Positions 1-5,865 of a stretch of 12,606 nt of DNA are shown here, in pieces. The first letter of the stretch is position 1. Every line of letters starts with the position of its first letter. The position numbers were made by a program, and so were the translations under genes. A model generated the notes under the pieces. It was not told the DNA's origin. It searched no databases and saw only the letters and a program-made list of their open reading frames with translations. The DNA is from Conexibacter sp. Lineage in GTDB: Bacteria; Actinomycetota; Thermoleophilia; Solirubrobacterales; Solirubrobacteraceae. The stretch lies in NCBI GenBank assembly GCA_025964215.1, contig JAOPZG010000458.1, forward strand, positions 1 to 12,606. Direction: 5' to 3'.

Positions 1-897
1 CTCGTCGGCGAGCCATCTTGTCTCACGGCGGAAGCGATCTATGCACGGCGGGATGACACGACCGACCACTATCGCTTCGCTAAGGGCGTCGCCGGCCTCG
101 CGTGCCAAGCCGTAACCTTGGCCCAGCAGGACGGCGGCCATCAGGGTTGCCCCGACGATAATCGTCGAACCAAGCGTCCAATTATCCTCTGCGAGACCGC
201 AGACTGCTCCTAGCCCGACCAAAGGAAGCGCAATAGTCATGCGGAACTCCGACTCGGAACGCAGTCGATCGATCTCCGCGAACCATTGTGATTCGGCTCC
301 CATCAAACGTCGTCGTGTCAGCGACTCCTCGCCGCGCAGATTTCTGATCATGTCGGCTAACAGTTGGGCCATCGCGGGATCAGCCGGGCTGTACTCCTCT
401 GCGCGTGCTTTGTCGACGAAGGTCGGAACGTCCTCTGCGACAAGGCAGTCGAACGGACCGTGCTCGAGCAGTCCTGGCGTTGCTAGTAGAACCTCAAGTC
501 GCCGACCGTGCCCGGCCTCGACAGTGCTGATTCCCGCGCGCAGTTCGTCGGTCACCCACTGGCGAAGTTTGTGGACACTAGTGGGGCTTGAAGGCCACGG
601 ATATACGTCGAAAATGTATGCACGCAGCATCAGCGATCGCAACATCGCCGTGACTGGCAAGACAGACTGAACCACCACACCGAGGATGTACGCACTCGAT
701 GACACGATTAGTCCTTGGGCTATGGGGCTAAGACTATGGTGCAGATCGATGAGCGTTGCGATCAGTCCGTGCGCATGAGCTTGATCAGGAAACCTGGGTA
801 ATACGGCTACCGTAAGAGCCAGGAGTACAATCGCGCCCGCGACGAGCGGCACTCGGAAGTGACGAACTCCGGGCAGGAGCTCAGAGAGTGCCGGCAT
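1..897 (-). CDS. Membrane protein of unknown family, C-terminus beyond window
   Basis: An uninterrupted minus-strand frame runs from ATG at 897-895 to the window edge, giving 299 residues without a stop. An in-frame TGA at 906-904 lies three codons before the ATG, and GAAGG sits 4 nt upstream, so this is the furthest possible ATG. Hydrophobic stretches lie at about residues 13-34 (VPLVAGAIVLLALTVAVLP), 60-79, 220-236 and 241-259. Between the second and third is a soluble region of about 140 residues with a charged segment near 180-219 (DMIRNLRGEESLTRRR). The layout is two helices, a cytoplasmic-looking middle, then two more helices. I do not recognise a family. TTA, CTA, ATA and GTA codons are frequent compared with the operon to the right, which suggests a different origin. 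The gene points away from the other genes and has its own upstream region. Confidence 0.75.
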   Translation of the reverse strand, partial: MPALSELLPGVRHFRVPLVAGAIVLLALTVAVLPRFPDQAHAHGLIATLIDLHHSLSPIAQGLIVSSSAYILGVVVQSVLPVTAMLRSLMLRAYIFDVYPWPSSPTSVHKLRQWVTDELRAGISTVEAGHGRRLEVLLATPGLLEHGPFDCLVAEDVPTFVDKARAEEYSPADPAMAQLLADMIRNLRGEESLTRRRLMGAESQWFAEIDRLRSESEFRMTIALPLVGLGAVCGLAEDNWTLGSTIIVGATLMAAVLLGQGYGLAREAGDALSEAIVVGRVIPPCIDRFRRETRWLADE

Positions 898-954
898 GGG
901 CCTTCACGGTCGCTCGGCGTCGTCGGTCAGCCGGAATCGCTGCAATCTAACCGC

Positions 955-983
955 TTTCTACGCAATCGGCCAGCGAGCGGCAA
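955..983 (-). promoter_or_regulatory. Possible sigma70-type promoter for the left membrane protein gene
   Basis: Read on the minus strand, TTGCCG (983-978) and TAGAAA (960-955) are separated by exactly 17 bp, each matching four of six consensus bases. The -10 box lies about 58 nt before the ATG at 897. Such partial matches are common by chance, so this is only a candidate. Confidence 0.25.
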
Positions 984-1401
984 GACAAGCCATACCGCTG
1001 CGTTCCAAACGAGCGGCGCATTGGTCTTCACCCGCGACGAGCACCTTCTATCCGCGCCAGCGCCGAGGGGCAGACACAGGGCTACGCGGACCGCCGCGTG
1101 TGCTGCAACAGGCCGCTTTTGCGGCGCAGGCTTCTTGCATCGCATATGGGGACCGACACCTCAGACGATTCGGCGGAAAGGGTGCAGGCGTTAAGCCGCA
1201 TGGATGTTCCCGTTGCGCCAGGGCGCCGCGCAAGGAGCCACCTTACTCGCATAGCGATACGTCGCCTGTCACAGTTTCAGGCCGGGGACGGCCGTATGAA
1301 AGTCGGCTCACTTCTGGACACCATCGCGACGGTAACCCGGCGGCCTGGCGGCACATCGACCAGGGTCAGTTGCAGAGCTCCGAGAGCGTTGTACGCGGTA
1401 G

Positions 1402-1512
1402 CTAGGTCGTTCCGGCCTGCGCCAGCGTGGCGAGCATCGTCACGAACTCGTCCTGCAGCGCGAGCCGGTTGGCCGTTTCGCCGCCGTCCGCGACCGCGGC
1501 CGCGAGCAGGAA
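1402..1512 (-). pseudogene. 3' remnant of an unknown gene
   Basis: On the minus strand, 36 codons from TTC at 1512 to a TAG at 1404-1402 show strong G/C-ending codon bias and a natural composition: FLLAAAVADGGETANRL and then QDEFVTMLATLAQAG. Upstream of 1512 the frame stays open, but the codon bias is lost and there is no plausible start. The sequence there becomes antisense to the start of the DUF3644-like gene. I read this as the severed C-terminus of a lost gene with a breakpoint near 1515. I do not recognise the family. It could also be a chance open frame. Confidence 0.3.
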
Positions 1513-1574
1513 GCAACTCGTTCTGGGCTGAGGCTGGGAGTAGCTGTCAGCACCGGGTGCGATCCTTAGTGGTT

Positions 1575-2693
1575 GTGAAACGCCGTACCCGAAAGCTCCG
1601 CAGCACCGCGATGGAGTCGCTGACGCTGGCGGTCGAGGTCTTCAACCGTCCGTCGCCGACCGCCCGGACGCAGGGCGTGCTGCTGAACTTGCAGCACGCG
1701 TTCGAGATGCTGTTCAAGGCGGTCATCTGGGAGGACCGCAAGACCATCCAGGACAAGGGCTCAGGCTTCGCATACTCGTTTAAGACGTGCCTGAACATCG
1801 TCCGCAGCATGGGGCTCCTGGACGAGAGCGAGGCGATAGTCGCTGCCACCATCGACGCTCAGCGCGACGGCGTGCAGCACCAGGGAGCCGACGTCACCGA
1901 GGAGCGGCTCTACCTCGATGCCGCCAGCGGCTTGCGGCTCTTCGACGACGTGCTCTTCCGCGTCTTCGGTGAGCGCCTCGCCGACTACCCAACGTTCGCC
2001 GGGCGCATGCTGCCCATCAGCGCCAACCCGCCGCGCGAGCTGCACATCCTGACCGGCAACGACGTGGAGCGAGTCCGGAGCCTGCTCAAGCCGGGCCAGC
2101 GCCGCCATGCCGAAGCCAACGCGCTGTTGCGCACGCTCATGGTCTCCGAGCAGGTCGCGGCCGACCCGATGGGCGACGTCGAGCACCCGACCGAGGCCGA
2201 GGTCGAGAGGTTCGCCAAGCACGTGCAGAAAGAGCGGGACTGGTCGAAGCTGCTGCCAGGGCTGGCGCGCCTCTCCCTGGAGGAGGACGAAGGCTTGACC
2301 TACAACTTGCGAATCGTCAAGAAGGGCGACGCCACGGCAATGCGCATCGTCAAGCCAGGCGAGCCCGGCGCCGAGGACGCAATGACGACGCTCAAGTACA
2401 ACGAGCTGGACCGCTACCCGTTCTACCTCAGCGCGTCAAAGGGCGACGCGCAGAACCTCGTGAAGCACACCGGCTTGACGGCCTACGAGTTGCGAGCCCT
2501 TATCCACCTCCTCGGTATCCGCTCCGACGAGGCCAGCTTCAAGGTATTCAAGATGGGCAGCCAGGAGCACCCGCGCTACGGCCAGAAGGCGCTGGAGAGC
2601 ATCCGCGAGGCGCGCGACGCCGGGCGCCTCGAAGAGGCCAAAGAAGCGCTCAAGGCCCACGACCGGGAACTCCGCGAGAGTCGCACCGGGTAA
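1575..2693 (+). CDS. DUF3644-like protein with HEPN-type RDx3H motif
   Basis: A 372-residue protein if started at GTG 1575. ATG 1611 (12 residues shorter) and GTG 1569 are alternatives, and none has a clear Shine-Dalgarno. I prefer 1575 because the stretch VKRRTRKLRSTAMESL fits how DUF3644 proteins usually begin. The following segment AVEVFNRP...TQGVLLNLQHAFEMLFKAVIW is the family's typical opening; this is recognition from memory, not a search. At about residues 97-102 is RDGVQH (nt 1863-1880), an R-polar-x3-H pattern like the catalytic motif of HEPN ribonucleases, set in a helical region. The C-terminal part (LDRYPFYLS...GLTAYELRALIHLLGIRSDE) looks like a helix-turn-helix and also fits DUF3644. 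A charged helix ends the protein. It is the only plus-strand gene and converges on the kinase gene 141 bp away. RNA cleavage is inferred, and a defence or toxin role is a hypothesis. Confidence 0.8.
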   Translation: MKRRTRKLRSTAMESLTLAVEVFNRPSPTARTQGVLLNLQHAFEMLFKAVIWEDRKTIQDKGSGFAYSFKTCLNIVRSMGLLDESEAIVAATIDAQRDGVQHQGADVTEERLYLDAASGLRLFDDVLFRVFGERLADYPTFAGRMLPISANPPRELHILTGNDVERVRSLLKPGQRRHAEANALLRTLMVSEQVAADPMGDVEHPTEAEVERFAKHVQKERDWSKLLPGLARLSLEEDEGLTYNLRIVKKGDATAMRIVKPGEPGAEDAMTTLKYNELDRYPFYLSASKGDAQNLVKHTGLTAYELRALIHLLGIRSDEASFKVFKMGSQEHPRYGQKALESIREARDAGRLEEAKEALKAHDRELRESRTG

Positions 2694-2734
2694 CCCGTCA
2701 GGACGCGCCTACTCGACAGGCGACGAGCAAGTCC

Positions 2735-2875
2735 ATGTCCATTAGGAAGGTGGCGACCGCACTGGAGGCCGAGGGTTTCACCGCGCCCGGTGGTCGCCCG
2801 TTGCAGCCGAAGGTGCTCTGGTCGCGCGTGTCGCTCACCAGCCCACCGCCTCAGGCGAGGCGGCAGCGCGCCTGA
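2735..2875 (+). pseudogene. Possible recombinase-type HTH remnant
   Basis: A 46-codon frame from ATG 2735 overlaps the kinase 3' end. Its first part, SIRKVATALEAEGFTAPGGR, resembles the segment near the end of large serine recombinases and similar HTH proteins (S-R-I-A-x-x-L-x-x-E-G-x-P-T-P-x-G-G). It has no clear Shine-Dalgarno, and after about residue 32 it degenerates into Pro, Gln and Arg where it is antisense to the kinase. It may be the scrap of an integration gene, a tiny DNA-binding protein or chance. The resemblance is from memory only. Confidence 0.3.
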
Positions 2876-4187
2876 GCGCCTCGGCGATCGGCGCACGAAG
2901 CGGGCGCTTGAGCGCGGGCTCCGCCACCCAGGATGCGGCGCGGTGATGGTCGTCGATCACCTCGACGGCAGCCGCCACCTCAGACGTAGAGGTCAGCGAC
3001 GCGAGCAGTTCGACGGCGACGCCGCGCACGTGCCAGCGGTTGTGGCTGACGCCCACCTCCAGCAGCCGGGTGATCACCAGTCGATGCACGGCGAGGTCGG
3101 TGGTGATGCCGAACACGAACTGGAGGAAGTCGGCGACGGTGTCGCAGTAGTCGAAGGACAGGTCTCCGTTCTGGCTGATGTGGCGGTCGTAGTTGCGCAT
3201 CAACTCGCGGAAGCTGTGGGGCTGGCCAGCCGCCCAGCGCCGCATCGCCGACTTCGCGATGTGCGGCACGACGCGGCGGTACAGCGCCTCGTCCCTGGCG
3301 TAGGTCCGCAGGTGGGCGTCGAGCGCTTCGATGGCTTCGGCCTCGTCGTCCTCGCCGATCGCCGCGGCAGCCTCGTCGGCAAGCTCCTTGCCGCGTTCCA
3401 GCGGTGGCAACACCACCTCGGGCGTCTGGAGGAGCTGTTCGAATCGGCTGAGCGCATCGCCGGCGTCAGCGAACCTCTCTCCAGGCTCGTCGCGGCAGCA
3501 CTTGTCGATGAACCAGCGGAACTTCTCCGGAACGTCGGTCAGGTAGACAATCAGCGGCGTGGGCTCGTGGCCCGTGAGCATGTGGGCGAGGATCTTGCCT
3601 AGCGCGTAGACGTCAGCCGCCGGCTGTGCGCGCTTGGCGTCGGCGGACTGCTCGGGAGCCATGTAGCGCAGCGTTCCTAGCTCCTGTGCGGTGCGCGTCA
3701 GCGTCGTGCCGTCGACGTCGATCTGCTTGGCGATACCGAAATCGGCGACCAACGGAACACCGGCCGAGATCAGCACGTTGCTCGGCTTGAGATCGCGGTG
3801 AAGCACGCCACGCTCATGAGCGTGCGCCACGCCGGTGAGGACGTCGCGGAAGATGCCGACGGTCCAGCTCTCGTCCGCCGTGCGACCGCCCTCGATCGCC
3901 GTCTTCAGGCTTCCGTCGGCGGCGCGTGGCATCACGAAGAACGGGACGCCGTCGGACGACCGAGTGCCCTCTCCGACCACCTTCATGACGTTCGGGTGAT
4001 CGAGGCTCTTCAGGATCTCGACCTCACGTCGGAAACGCTTGACCGCCTCGGGCACCTTCACCCAGTCGGTCTGCAGGTACTTGATCGCGTAGTCATCGCC
4101 GCTGTCGTTGGCTCCGGCATCCCGACAGGCGAACACCACGCCGAAGCGCCCCCAGCCGAGCTTCTCGCCGCTACGCCAACGCGCCAT
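2835..4187 (-). CDS. Soluble Hanks-type Ser/Thr protein kinase with helical C-terminus
   Basis: A 450-residue protein that should transfer phosphate from ATP to Ser/Thr of a partner protein. All core motifs are present: glycine loop GWGRFGVV (11-18), ATP lysine in YAIK (K36), helix-C glutamate in RREVEIL (E55), catalytic loop HRDLKPSN (130-137, D132, N137), DFG (149-151) and APE in YMAPEQ (177-179). The kinase domain ends near residue 270. The remaining 180 residues hold no membrane helix and no PASTA, WD or other sensor repeat I recognise. They are alpha-helical in character (ELADEAAAAIGEDDEAEA, then repeated Leu/Val-rich helices) and may be HEAT-like, so this differs from the usual membrane-anchored actinobacterial PknB type. 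ATG 4187 has only a weak GAG upstream but directly precedes the glycine loop, so the start cannot lie much later. It converges on the DUF3644-like gene. The substrate is unknown; the neighbour is one candidate. Confidence 0.92.
   Translation of the reverse strand: MARWRSGEKLGWGRFGVVFACRDAGANDSGDDYAIKYLQTDWVKVPEAVKRFRREVEILKSLDHPNVMKVVGEGTRSSDGVPFFVMPRAADGSLKTAIEGGRTADESWTVGIFRDVLTGVAHAHERGVLHRDLKPSNVLISAGVPLVADFGIAKQIDVDGTTLTRTAQELGTLRYMAPEQSADAKRAQPAADVYALGKILAHMLTGHEPTPLIVYLTDVPEKFRWFIDKCCRDEPGERFADAGDALSRFEQLLQTPEVVLPPLERGKELADEAAAAIGEDDEAEAIEALDAHLRTYARDEALYRRVVPHIAKSAMRRWAAGQPHSFRELMRNYDRHISQNGDLSFDYCDTVADFLQFVFGITTDLAVHRLVITRLLEVGVSHNRWHVRGVAVELLASLTSTSEVAAAVEVIDDHHRAASWVAEPALKRPLRAPIAEALRRAAASPEAVGW
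2846..2863. other. GC hairpin at the convergent gene ends
   Basis: CCGCCTC, a 4-nt loop AGGC, and GAGGCGG form a perfect 7-bp stem just inside the 3' end of the kinase coding sequence, about 150 nt past the stop of the DUF3644-like gene. No T-run follows on either strand. It could help end transcription between the two converging genes, but it may only reflect GC-rich coding sequence. Confidence 0.25.
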
Positions 4188-4217
4188 ATCTCAGAGGGTA
4201 AAGGCGCGAGCGGTGCC

Positions 4218-4295
4218 CTACGACCCGTCGCCGAGTTCGGCAAGCCGACGCTGTGCCCACTCGCGGAGGTTAGGCCTGACCGTCCGGTGGTGCGC
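4218..4295 (-). pseudogene. Possible C-terminal gene scrap
   Basis: Between two in-frame TAG codons (4298-4296 and 4220-4218), the minus strand reads 25 codons including PNLREWAQRRLAELGDGS before the stop. That string has the look of a real protein C-terminus with G/C-ending codons. It lies in the gap before the kinase gene, has no start and cannot be expressed alone. One reading is the 3' end of a target gene left by element insertion. Another is chance in GC-rich DNA. Confidence 0.22.
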
Positions 4296-4320
4296 CTAGG
4301 GGCCCCGCCTGCACATCCAC

Positions 4321-4346
4321 GGACAACTGCCCGCCCCTTGGACAAC
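4321..4346. repeat. Direct repeat GGACAAC x2
   Basis: GGACAAC occurs at 4321-4327 and again at 4340-4346 (19-bp period), the second copy inside the loop of the hairpin at 4331-4355. Two copies on one helical face could be an operator, but the motif is short and may be coincidence. Confidence 0.3.
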
Positions 4347-4355
4347 GAAGGGCGG
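4331..4355 (-). terminator. Candidate terminator hairpin after the mobility operon
   Basis: The minus strand reads CCGCCCTT, an 8-nt loop, then AAGGGGCGG, giving an 8-bp stem with one bulged G. It starts 50 nt after the stop of the last operon gene (4405). There is no clear U-tract, which is usual for many high-GC actinobacterial terminators. The rest of the gap 4188-4404 contains the direct repeat and the gene scrap, and no other gene. Confidence 0.4.
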
Positions 4356-4404
4356 TATGCAAGGCAGCCCGGGCCCCGTCGAGCTCATTGACCGGTCTCG
4401 GATG

Positions 4405-4851
4405 CTAGACCCGGCTGGCCTCGTAGCGCAGCGGCTTGTCCTCGACCTGCTTGAGATCGCCGACCTTGGCGCGGCGCTTCATGCAGTTGGCCACCGCGCC
4501 GGTCGAGCGGCCGAGCGCGCGGCCGACCGCCACGGATCCGGCGGGCTCGGTGAGCGTGAGCATGTGCTTCATGACGATGTCGTCGAGCTGGCCGGGACGC
4601 AGGCGCTCGCTGGTCGTCTTGGACCACTGGTCGGCGCCGCGGCGTCGGCCGTCGCGCTCGCCGCGCGTGCGGGTGACCTGGTCGTCGCGCTGCAGCTTGG
4701 CGAGCAGCCTGCTGATGGTCGAACGTCCGAGGCCGGTGGCCTCGGCGAGCTCAGCGGCGGTCGATTCGGGCTTCTCGGTGAGCGCTTCGAGGAGGCGCTG
4801 GGCGGTGTCTGCCTTGTCTGCCTTGTCGGCGCTGGTCTTGTTGGTGGGCAT
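4405..4851 (-). CDS. Two-part winged-helix DNA-binding regulator
   Basis: A 148-residue protein started at ATG 4851, with GGAGG 9 nt upstream (4865-4861). The frame is open further up, but that part is only antisense shadow of the upstream gene. After a repeated DKADKAD linker, residues about 14-62 form a MarR/IclR-like winged HTH (TAAELAEATGLGRSTISRLLAKL). A second HTH-like half follows from about residue 80 (GSVAVGRALGRSTGAVANCM), ending in a wing (DKPLRYEAS). Tandem HTH proteins of this size are common in mobile elements and probably control the element's genes. It is the last gene of the operon, 32 bp after the 192-residue gene, and has its own good ribosome site, so it may be translated more independently than its neighbours. 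Whether it represses the operon is not shown. Confidence 0.8.
   Translation of the reverse strand: MPTNKTSADKADKADTAQRLLEALTEKPESTAAELAEATGLGRSTISRLLAKLQRDDQVTRTRGERDGRRRGADQWSKTTSERLRPGQLDDIVMKHMLTLTEPAGSVAVGRALGRSTGAVANCMKRRAKVGDLKQVEDKPLRYEASRV
4806..4827. repeat. 9-bp tandem repeat inside the regulator gene
   Basis: TGTCTGCCT is repeated twice (4806-4814, 4815-4823) with a partial third copy. It encodes the DKA-DKA-D run near the regulator's N-terminus. Slippage here would add or remove three residues in a linker and keep the frame. Confidence 0.6.
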
Positions 4852-4883
4852 GGTGATGGTCCTCCGGTGTGGGGTGGTTGTGC

Positions 4884-5462
4884 CTAGCGCTCGGACGAGC
4901 GAGGCCGGTCGGTCTTGGGGTTGTGCCGGGCGTCGGCTTCGAGCTCGCGGACGTCGGCGATAAGGTGCTCGGCGACGTCCTGCCAGTCCTCCGGCGTCGC
5001 GCCGGTGACGGCAGCCAGCGTCAGCCGCCGAAGGGTTGCCGCGACGGCGGCGGGCCGATGCTCGCCTTCGACGACGTGCTCGTAGAGCAGGGCGTCGACC
5101 TCGTCGAGCAACGTGTCGTGCGCCAAGATGTTGTTGATGAACTCGCGACGCGGCCCGGAGTCGATCGTCGTGGGCCGATCCTGGCCGCGGGTCGGATCGA
5201 GCGCCTCGGCGCTGAGCGCCATCTGTAGCGCCTCGGCGACATCCCAGAAGGGCTCGCCGGTCGGCGCATGCCACGGGCGCTGCGGATCGGCTCGTGTCCA
5301 GCCGCGATCGGCCAGGAGCCGTTGCACGACCGGCCGCGGTAGGTAGACCGTGGTGACGTCGCCAGCGTCCCAGCCGGCGGCGACGCGGGCATTGGCGAGA
5401 CCTTCGGCGGTGGTGTGCGGCGCCAGCGGCCGCGTCGGGTCGGTGGAGCTGTCGTTAGTCAT
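4884..5462 (-). CDS. Unknown 192-residue soluble protein in the integrase operon
   Basis: ATG 5462 lies in the sequence ATGACTAA, which also contains the stop of the upstream membrane protein gene (8-nt overlap). No strong ribosome site is visible, so translational coupling is likely. The protein is acidic, with no signal peptide or membrane helix. Notable parts are a helical segment VVQRLLADRGWTRADPQRPW (about 45-64), the Trp-containing GEPFWDVAEALQMAL, and a helical middle (RREFINNILAHDTLLDEVDA). An Ala/Leu-rich helix, a Trp-containing EDWQDVAEHLIADVRELEA helix and a charged tail follow. I do not recognise the family. Wobble bias is strong throughout, so this is a real gene. Its position after the integrase and before the regulator suggests a role in element maintenance or control, but nothing in the sequence shows it. 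Confidence 0.82.
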   Translation of the reverse strand: MTNDSSTDPTRPLAPHTTAEGLANARVAAGWDAGDVTTVYLPRPVVQRLLADRGWTRADPQRPWHAPTGEPFWDVAEALQMALSAEALDPTRGQDRPTTIDSGPRREFINNILAHDTLLDEVDALLYEHVVEGEHRPAAVAATLRRLTLAAVTGATPEDWQDVAEHLIADVRELEADARHNPKTDRPRSSER

Positions 5463-5862
5463 GGTCGGTTGTGGTGGTGGTTGAGATGGACCAGCCGCGG
5501 GTTGGGTCGGCCCAGTCGGGGAGCAGGTCGATGAACAAGCGCCGGGCCAGCGGCGACTTGTAGGTGTGGTGGCGCAGCGCGTAGTGCCAGTGGCCGGCGG
5601 CCCACAGGACGCCGCCGAGCGGGGCGATCAGCAGCCCGATCGGATGGCGAAGCAGCGCGAACAGGAGGCCGACCGCCGCGACGCCGATTCCGCCGAGGCG
5701 GAGCACAATGCCCGCCGCCAGCCAGATCACGACCAGGACAACCGTGAGAAGTGCGAGGACTTCGGCTGTCGTCCCCACCAGCAGGAAGCAGGCGGCGTTC
5801 GCGGCGTCGATGCCGACCGTCCAAAGCACGTAGCCCAGCGCGAGAGTGAAGAGCAAGGACAT
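5455..5862 (-). CDS. Small multi-pass membrane protein following the integrase
   Basis: A 135-residue protein. Its ATG at 5862 is 3 nt after the integrase TAG (5868-5866), so it is probably translated by ribosomes finishing the integrase. Hydrophobic segments lie at about residues 2-20, 33-53, 54-70 and 72-90 (GVAAVGLLFALL, PIGLLIAPLGGVLWAAG). A basic His-rich stretch, HWHYALRHHTYKSPLARR, follows and then a short soluble tail ending in STTTTTDHD. That tail is written in ACC triplets (a small ACC microsatellite near 5465-5483). The family is not recognised. Small membrane proteins of this sort are frequent in conjugative elements and may act at the envelope, but that is inference. Other minus-strand and plus-strand frames over this stretch lack its wobble bias. 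Confidence 0.8.
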   Translation of the reverse strand: MSLLFTLALGYVLWTVGIDAANAACFLLVGTTAEVLALLTVVLVVIWLAAGIVLRLGGIGVAAVGLLFALLRHPIGLLIAPLGGVLWAAGHWHYALRHHTYKSPLARRLFIDLLPDWADPTRGWSISTTTTTDHD

Positions 5863-5865
5863 GGC

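Larger units (their letters stand above)
898..1574. other. 677-bp stretch without an intact gene
   Basis: This lies between the divergent membrane protein gene and the DUF3644-like gene. Several frames stay open by chance of base composition, but they are rich in Arg, Ala and Cys, and none has consistent wobble bias or a convincing start. The left half should hold the promoter of the membrane protein gene and the right half that of the DUF3644-like gene. The exception is a minus-strand scrap at 1402-1512 that reads like the end of a real gene, with a second less convincing scrap below it (1277 to about 1390). The stretch looks like a junction left by past recombination. Confidence 0.6.

Noticed and set aside
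859..1405. Overlapping plus-strand open frames in the 898-1574 gap
   Set aside because: They have no codon bias, are rich in Arg, Cys and Ser, lack ribosome sites, and partly overlap the membrane protein gene.
1098..1574. N-terminal extension of the DUF3644-like protein to ATG 1098 (531 residues)
   Set aside because: The added 159 residues are Arg/Pro/Ser-rich with no wobble bias, and the family begins near residue 160 of that frame.
2790..3602. Plus-strand open frame of 270 codons
   Set aside because: It is the mirror of the kinase gene, has no recognisable motif, and would remove the convergent layout without any support.
4852..5274. N-terminal extension of the two-HTH regulator
   Set aside because: The extra part is a low-complexity Arg/Ala shadow of the 192-residue gene. 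ATG 4851 has a good GGAGG site.
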